Shown: piece after piece, positions 59,331 through 64,000 of the stretch
How the letters are laid out: each line of letters begins with the position of its first letter
How positions within the stretch are numbered: the first letter of the stretch is position 1
Source of the DNA: Sphingopyxis macrogoltabida
GTDB taxonomy: Bacteria; Pseudomonadota; Alphaproteobacteria; Sphingomonadales; Sphingomonadaceae
DNA: 64,000 nucleotides
Direction: 5' to 3'
NCBI RefSeq assembly: GCF_001314325.1
Contig: NZ_CP009429.1
Location: 4,836,501-4,900,500 of the forward strand
Made by a program: the position numbers and the translations under genes
Notes under the pieces: generated by a model
Told to the model about the DNA's origin: nothing
Database searches by the model: none
Seen by the model: the letters and a program-made list of their open reading frames with translations, nothing else

Positions 59331-60023
59331 ATGCATTCGAAAATCCATTGGGCCGCCGCGCTTTCGCTTGCGGCGGTCGTCGCGCAGCCGGCAGGCGCAA
59401 AGGTGATCGACCAGAGCGAAAACGGCTTTACCGTCGCGCATACCGCGCAGGTTGCAGCGACGCCTGCCGATGTGTGGAAGATGCTCCGGACGCCCGACAA
59501 ATGGTGGTCGAAGGAGCATAGCTGGTCGGGCGATGCCGCCAATTTCTGGCTCGATTCGCAGGCCGGCGGCTGCTTCTGCGAGAAATTGCCCGATACGGGA
59601 TCGGGTCTTGGCAGCGTCCAGCACGCGCGGATCGTTTTTGCCAAGCCGAACCAGATGCTGCGCTTGTCGGGCGCTTTTGGTCCGCTGCAGGGCGAGGCGC
59701 TGAACGGCACGCTGACGGTACAGATCAAGCAGACGCCGACCGGATCGGCGATCCGCTTCGACTATGTCGTCGGCGGCTATATGCGCTTCAAGGTCGGCGA
59801 CATCGCGCCCGCGGTCGACGGCGTGATCGGTGAGCAGCTTGCGGGGCTCGCGAAAGCGCTCGGCGGCGCGCTGCCACCGTCGCGCGACGAAAAGGCCGCG
59901 GCCGACGCCGACAAGCAAAAGCCTGGGACCGATGCCAACGAGGCCCCGGCCGACGAAGGGCCCGGCCTCGACGATGTCGCGGCCGATCTGGCGAAAGACG
60001 ACGAGGTCGTGGCGCCGCGCTAG
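59331..60023 (+). CDS. Exported SRPBCC (START-like) family protein
   Basis: A 230-residue protein with a signal peptide at about 1-23. It is followed by a SRPBCC ligand-binding domain (ATPADVWKMLRTPDKWWSKEHSWSG) to about residue 185 and an acidic Asp/Glu/Ala-rich tail. SRPBCC proteins bind hydrophobic ligands; no substrate can be named. It follows adk after 59 bases and takes the place where rpsM would be expected. Confidence 0.82.
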   Translation: MHSKIHWAAALSLAAVVAQPAGAKVIDQSENGFTVAHTAQVAATPADVWKMLRTPDKWWSKEHSWSGDAANFWLDSQAGGCFCEKLPDTGSGLGSVQHARIVFAKPNQMLRLSGAFGPLQGEALNGTLTVQIKQTPTGSAIRFDYVVGGYMRFKVGDIAPAVDGVIGEQLAGLAKALGGALPPSRDEKAAADADKQKPGTDANEAPADEGPGLDDVAADLAKDDEVVAPR

Positions 60024-60030
60024 GCGCCGG

Positions 60031-60558
60031 TCAGGACGCGGGTTTGCCGCGCAGCTTGGCGAGTGCCGCGAACGGTCCCGCCGCCCCTTCGCTCAGCACG
60101 CCCTTCTCGGCGAGGATGCGGTCGGCGTCGGGGTGGCGCGGAAAGGGATCGAGCCCGAGTGAAAGCGTTTGCACGGCGGCCTCGCCCAGATCGATCCGGT
60201 CGCCTTCGAGCGGCAATATGTCGCAATCCGCGTCGCTGATCTCGATTTCCTCTTCGCTCGCCGCCGCATCGACGTCGCGCAGGAATTTCAGATCGAAACT
60301 TTCGGTCAGGCTCGCCGGCACCGGCAGGTCGGTCGCGGCGCAGCGCTGGACGAGTTCGGCGCGCACCTCGCCGCGCGCCGCAATGCCGCCGGCGACGGCT
60401 CGCACCTCGGCGGTCACCGCGAAGGAGGCGAGTTCAACGAGATCGAGCCGTTTCGCGATCCGTTCGCGGGCTTCGGCGTCGGCTTCGATCGCAATCGTCT
60501 TGCCGTGCGCGGCATCGGCCAGCGTGACGATGTGCGAAAATTCGGGATCGGCGTTCAA
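60031..60558 (-). CDS. DUF177 (YceD family) protein
   Basis: A 175-residue protein of the DUF177 family, whose members sit beside rpmF or fatty-acid genes and, in plants and some bacteria, affect 23S rRNA accumulation. EVRAELVQRCAATDLPVPASLTESFDLKFL is the signature region, with a single Cys where others have CxxC. It ends with an Ala/Lys-rich tail typical of the family. The TTG start at 60558 overlaps the upstream stop (TTGA). Confidence 0.85.
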   Translation of the reverse strand: MNADPEFSHIVTLADAAHGKTIAIEADAEARERIAKRLDLVELASFAVTAEVRAVAGGIAARGEVRAELVQRCAATDLPVPASLTESFDLKFLRDVDAAASEEEIEISDADCDILPLEGDRIDLGEAAVQTLSLGLDPFPRHPDADRILAEKGVLSEGAAGPFAALAKLRGKPAS

Positions 60559-61085
60559 GCGGAGCCCCCGGGCAGGCGGTCGGCGACGATCAGTTCGGCA
60601 ACGGGTGTCGCGGCCAGCGCCGCACGCTGCGCAGCAACCTGCGCCGCGACATAGGCCAGCCGGTCTTCGCCGGGCGCGTCGCCGCGCCACAGGTTGCGGA
60701 CCAGCGCGGCACGCAGCTCGCCCGACCCGTCGGCTGCCTTATAGGCGCCAAGGCGGCCGCCGAGCGCGCCGACCATCCGTCCGATCTGCTTGCCGACGAC
60801 CATGTCGCCGAAACCGATCTGGCGCATCTGTCCGTCCATGTCCGATACGAAGAGTTCGGTGAGTTCGACGCCGGCGCGAACGGCATCGGGATCCTCGTCG
60901 ATACGGTGGAGGACGAGGGCGAGGATCAGGCTGACCATGTCGAAACGGCCGTCCAGCGTATCGGGAACGCCGCCCTCCTCATACCAGTGCGGTTGGCGCG
61001 CGGTGGCGACGACGGCGTTCCAGAGCGGGCGGCGCGCCTCGCGCGGGTCGGGATCGGATTTGAAGAGTTTGCGGAGCGAGATCAT
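60555..61085 (-). CDS. Ubiquinol-cytochrome c chaperone family protein (Cbp3-like)
   Basis: A 176-residue homologue of the yeast Cbp3/UQCC1 assembly factor for cytochrome bc1. ARQPHWYEEGGVPDTLDGRFDMVSLILALVLHRI and ELFVSDMDGQMRQIGFGDMVVGKQI are the conserved parts. It is coupled to the DUF177 gene, a pair commonly seen in alphaproteobacteria. ATG 61085 was chosen because the conserved MISLRKLF start follows. Confidence 0.88.
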   Translation of the reverse strand: MISLRKLFKSDPDPREARRPLWNAVVATARQPHWYEEGGVPDTLDGRFDMVSLILALVLHRIDEDPDAVRAGVELTELFVSDMDGQMRQIGFGDMVVGKQIGRMVGALGGRLGAYKAADGSGELRAALVRNLWRGDAPGEDRLAYVAAQVAAQRAALAATPVAELIVADRLPGGSA

Positions 61086-61127
61086 GTGGATTCGCTTAGG
61101 CCCAATCGGTGCGGCCGAAAAGGGGGC

Positions 61128-61393
61128 AGGGTCCAAACCCCTATCTTGCAGGTTCGAGGTTTGAAGCGATTTTGTTCAGGGCAAGGAAGCAAGACGAAGG
61201 CATATGAAAATATTCCAAGGCTTGCTGACGCAGCCTTGGGCAAAATCGGTCAAATCCCGAAGGGACGTCGAAATGGCTTCGATCTTGGGCCCGCGCGGCC
61301 TTGCGGGTAGCGATGCTACCCGCGGCGCCCACCCGAACCCAATATCTTTGCCATTTCGACGCCTCGAACCTGCAAGATAGGGGTTTGGACCCT
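61128..61393. mobile_element. 266-base element with perfect 32-base terminal inverted repeats (MITE-like)
   Basis: Left repeat 61128-61159 and right repeat 61362-61393 are exact reverse complements. Inside are a hairpin with eight-base arms CCAAGGCT/AGCCTTGG (61215-61239) and a long hairpin whose outer arms are CGTCGAAATGGC (61266-61277) and GCCATTTCGACG (61350-61361). Its apex GCGGGTAGC-GAT-GCTACCCGC is at 61303-61323. There is no ORF. It lies between the divergent Cbp3-like and bamE genes. A non-autonomous transposable element is the simplest reading; no clear target duplication is seen. Confidence 0.7.
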
Positions 61394-61522
61394 AGTCAGC
61401 TTCTGGCAAGCTTTGGCGCGGCACAAGCGGCTTGTGCGCGGCGTCCGCTTGCGGTTAAGAGGCGCGAGAGCATGCGCGGCCGCTGCGAAAGACAGGCGGG
61501 CAGGCGCAACGGAGATTGTCGA

Positions 61523-62008
61523 ATGCGGAATTTCATGCCCAAGCTTCCTGCCTCGCGCGCGCGCCTGCTTGCCGTCGGACTGATGGTCGCGCTGACCGCG
61601 AGCGGATGTACGCAGATGAAGGGGCGGCAGGGTTATGTCGTCGATCCGGTGCTGACGCAGGCGATCACGCCCGGCGTCGACAATCGCGAGTCGGTCGAAA
61701 AGACGCTCGGACGTCCGACCTTCGTCGGCCAGTTCAGCAACAATGAATATTATTATGTATCGCGCGAAACGCGGCAGCTCGCCTTCGCCAATCCGCGCCC
61801 GATCGCACAGCAGGTGCTGCGTGTCCGCTTCGATCCCGCCGGCAATGTCGCGGCGGTCGACAAGACCGGGCTCGAACTGGTGAGCAAGCTCAACCCCGAA
61901 GGCGACAAGACCCCGACGCTGGGCCGCCATCGCAGCTTCTTCGAGGATATTTTCGGCAATATCGGCGCTGTCGGTGCGCCGGGCGCCGGGGCGCCGCCGG
62001 GACAGTAA
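61523..62008 (+). CDS. bamE: Outer membrane assembly lipoprotein BamE (SmpA/OmlA)
   Basis: A 161-residue lipoprotein of the BAM complex that inserts outer membrane proteins. The lipobox TASGC gives the acylated Cys at about 29. The SmpA/OmlA domain follows (TPGVDNRESVEKTLGRPTFVG, NNEYYYVSRETRQL). GGAGA lies about eight bases before ATG 61523; the frame is open further upstream into the repeat element but without a signal sequence. Confidence 0.93.
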   Translation: MRNFMPKLPASRARLLAVGLMVALTASGCTQMKGRQGYVVDPVLTQAITPGVDNRESVEKTLGRPTFVGQFSNNEYYYVSRETRQLAFANPRPIAQQVLRVRFDPAGNVAAVDKTGLELVSKLNPEGDKTPTLGRHRSFFEDIFGNIGAVGAPGAGAPPGQ

Positions 62009-62014
62009 AGGCTC

Positions 62015-62092
62015 CGTCGCCCCCGCGAAGGCGGGGGCCGCAAGCAGGCTGGTACTACGCCGATAGCGGCCCCCGCCTTCGCGGGGGCGACG
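62015..62092. repeat. Palindromic repeat between bamE and maeB
   Basis: Perfect 27-base inverted repeat (62015-62041 and 62066-62092) with a 24-base loop. The arm core GTCGCCCCCGCGAAGGCGGGGGCC resembles the repeat at 5813-5883. It lies between the convergent ends of bamE and maeB and may end both transcripts. Confidence 0.75.
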
Positions 62093-62098
62093 ATCGAA

Positions 62099-64000
62099 TT
62101 ACTGCGCGATCCCGCCGGCCGCGAGCACGGCGAGCGTGACCAGATCGGATGCGGTCGATGCCATCGTTGCGACCTGCACCGGCTTTTCCATGCCGACGAG
62201 CATCGGGCCGATCACCGCGCCGCCGCCGAGTTCGCGCAGCAGCTTCGCCGACAGATTGGCCGACTGCAGCCCCGGCATCACCAGCACGTTGGCCGGGCCC
62301 GACAGGCGGCAGAAGGGGTAGTTCTTCATCACCTTCTCGTTCAGCGCGACGTCGGGCGCCATTTCGCCTTCATATTCGAAGCCCGGGTTCCGCTGGTCGA
62401 GGATCGACACCGCATCGCGGATATTGTCGAGCCATTCGCCCGGCGGGTTGCCGAAGGTCGAATAGGAGAGAAAGGCGACGCGCGGCTCGTGCCCCATCCG
62501 CCGCGCGACCTGCGCGGTGCGTTCGGCGATATCGGCGAGCATGACGGCCGACGGCCGTTCGTTCACCGTCGTGTCGGCCATGAAGATCGTGTGATGCTGG
62601 TCGACAAGGACGTGGATGCCGAAGGGCGTCTTGCCCTCGGCATGGTCGATCACCCGCCGCACTTCGCGCATCGTCTGCGAATAGGTGCGCGTCGTGCCGG
62701 TGATCATCGCATCGGCGAGGCCGAGCTTGAGCAGCAATGAGCCGAAGATGTTGCGATCGCGGTTGACCATGCGTTCGGCATCGCGGCGAAGATAACCGCG
62801 CCGCTGCAACCGTTCGTAGAGCATGTCGACCATCTGCGGCACATGCGGCGAATTGACGCTGTTGTGCACCTCGAACGATTCGGCATCGGCGACGCCCATC
62901 GCGCGCAATTTGTCGTGCAGCCCTTCGCGCCCGACGAGCACCGGAATGCCGTAACCGCCGTCGCGGAACTGGATCGCGGCGCGTAGCACGACTTCCTCTT
63001 CGCCCTCGGCAAAAACGACGCGCTTCGGGTTCGACCGCGCGGCTTCATAGGCGAGCGTCAGCACCGACGTCGTCGGGTTGAGCCGGGCGCGGAGGCGGGT
63101 GCGATATTCGCCCAAATCCGCGATCGGCCGCTGCGCGACGCCCGTCTGCATCGCCGCTTCGGCGACCGCGGCGGGAACGATTTCCATCAAACGCGGGTCG
63201 AAGGGCGAGGGGATGATATATTCGGGGCCAAAGCTCGATGCGCGTCCGCCATAGGCCGCGGCGACTTCCTCGGGCACCTGCTGGCGCGCGAGGTCGGCAA
63301 TGGCGTAGGCCGCCGCGATCTTCATCTCTTCGTTGATCGCGGTCGCATGGACGTCGAGCGCGCCGCGGAAGATGAAGGGGAAGCACAGCACGTTGTTGAC
63401 CTGGTTCGGATAGTCCGAACGCCCGGTCGCGATGATCGCGTCGGGTCTTGCGGCACGAGCATCGGGCGGCGATATTTCGGGATCGGGGTTCGCCATCGCG
63501 AAGATGATCGGCGCCGGCGCCATGTCCTTGACCATTTCGGGCTTGAGCGCCCCCGCGGCCGAGAGGCCGAGGAAGACGTCGGCACCGATCAGCGCTTCGG
63601 TCAGGTTGCGCGCTTCGGTCGGCACGGCATGCGCCGACTTCCACTGGTCCATGCCTTCGGTCCGGCCTTGCCAGATCGTGCCCTTGCGGTCGCACATGAT
63701 GACATTTTCGTGCCGCACGCCCATCGCCTTGATCAGCGCGGTGCAGGCGATCGCGGCCGCGCCCGCGCCGTTCACGACGACCTTGACGGTCGAAAGGTCG
63801 CGCCCGGTCAGGTGACAGGCGTTGATCAGGCCCGCGGCAGTGATGATTGCGGTGCCATGCTGGTCGTCATGGAACACCGGGATGTTCATCTTTTCCTTCA
63901 GCGCCTGCTCGATGATGAAGCAGTTCGGCGCGGCGATATCTTCGAGGTTGATGCCGCCGAAGCTCGGTTCGAGCAGCGCGACAGCGTCGATGAACGCCTG
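62099..64000 (-). CDS. maeB: NADP-dependent malic enzyme (MaeB type; 5' end cut by window)
   Basis: Decarboxylates malate to pyruvate with NADP. The visible 633 residues run from the middle of the N-terminal malic domain ([27 protein letters not shown]) through the NAD(P)-binding domain ([13 protein letters not shown]) to a C-terminal phosphotransacetylase-like domain (about the last 320 residues), the layout of MaeB. The start lies beyond 64000; the reading frame continues to the edge. The large ending domain is regulatory in homologues, binding acetyl-CoA. Confidence 0.96.
   Translation of the reverse strand, partial: QAFIDAVALLEPSFGGINLEDIAAPNCFIIEQALKEKMNIPVFHDDQHGTAIITAAGLINACHLTGRDLSTVKVVVNGAGAAAIACTALIKAMGVRHENVIMCDRKGTIWQGRTEGMDQWKSAHAVPTEARNLTEALIGADVFLGLSAAGALKPEMVKDMAPAPIIFAMANPDPEISPPDARAARPDAIIATGRSDYPNQVNNVLCFPFIFRGALDVHATAINEEMKIAAAYAIADLARQQVPEEVAAAYGGRASSFGPEYIIPSPFDPRLMEIVPAAVAEAAMQTGVAQRPIADLGEYRTRLRARLNPTTSVLTLAYEAARSNPKRVVFAEGEEEVVLRAAIQFRDGGYGIPVLVGREGLHDKLRAMGVADAESFEVHNSVNSPHVPQMVDMLYERLQRRGYLRRDAERMVNRDRNIFGSLLLKLGLADAMITGTTRTYSQTMREVRRVIDHAEGKTPFGIHVLVDQHHTIFMADTTVNERPSAVMLADIAERTAQVARRMGHEPRVAFLSYSTFGNPPGEWLDNIRDAVSILDQRNPGFEYEGEMAPDVALNEKVMKNYPFCRLSGPANVLVMPGLQSANLSAKLLRELGGGAVIGPMLVGMEKPVQVATMASTASDLVTLAVLAAGGIAQ

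Noticed and set aside
61145..61165. GGTTCGA in the 266-base element resembles a tRNA T loop
   Set aside because: The sequence is the end of a perfect inverted repeat with no cloverleaf nearby.

Overview
The window is GC-rich alphaproteobacterial chromosome, most likely from a Sphingomonadales member close to Sphingopyxis. That assignment is an inference. It rests on the gene order mnmE-mnmG-rsmG-parA-parB and hemE-oriC-(regulator)-maf-aroE-coaE-dnaQ, on small alphaproteobacterial families (DUF1489, DUF1491, DUF6489, DUF1737, DUF4402), and on the codon bias. I saw no rRNA gene, tRNA gene, CRISPR array, prophage or intact transposase. Coding density is high, and many neighbours overlap by 1-8 bases (ATGA, GTGA and TTGA junctions).

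Layout. 1-5.8 kb: end of queG, a two-gene ABC exporter, a CYP153-like P450, an exported MsrB, and a ParD-like regulator followed by map. 6-10.3 kb: a reverse-strand surface-fibre cluster of DUF4402 subunit, periplasmic chaperone and usher-like barrel. 10.6-16.6 kb: the chromosome segregation and tRNA modification block parB, parA, rsmG, mnmG, mnmE, with three parS sites inside or between these genes. 16.7-22.1 kb: dienelactone hydrolase, NTF2-like, glutamate synthase-like, DUF1489, TerC, ABM and rho. 22.3-27.7 kb: hemJ and hemE diverge from the PSRP regulator, maf, aroE, coaE and dnaQ. The 350-base gap between hemE and the regulator carries DnaA boxes and an AT-rich tract and looks like the chromosomal replication origin. 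27.7-41.9 kb: hpf, ptsN, assorted housekeeping enzymes, a TonB receptor, dapD, an exported amidohydrolase, and a DUF3857/transglutaminase gene broken by one amber codon. 42.3-59.3 kb: the str operon (rpsL, rpsG, fusA, tuf) runs into the S10 and spc operons and ends at secY and adk. 59.3-64 kb: an SRPBCC protein, the DUF177 and Cbp3-like genes, bamE and the 3' part of maeB.

How it fits together. ParA and ParB act on the parS sites about 9-12 kb from the proposed origin, so replication start and segregation loci sit side by side. The translation block supplies most ribosomal proteins, both elongation factors and the secretion channel. The alpha-operon genes (rpsM, rpsK, rpoA, rplQ) do not follow adk here, and rpoBC does not precede rpsL.

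The most unusual items are the oriC/parS layout, two copies of an approximately 115-base double-hairpin repeat, a 266-base element with perfect 32-base terminal inverted repeats, the amber-interrupted transglutaminase gene, the DUF4402 chaperone/usher cluster, and an arginine at position 88 of ribosomal protein S12.
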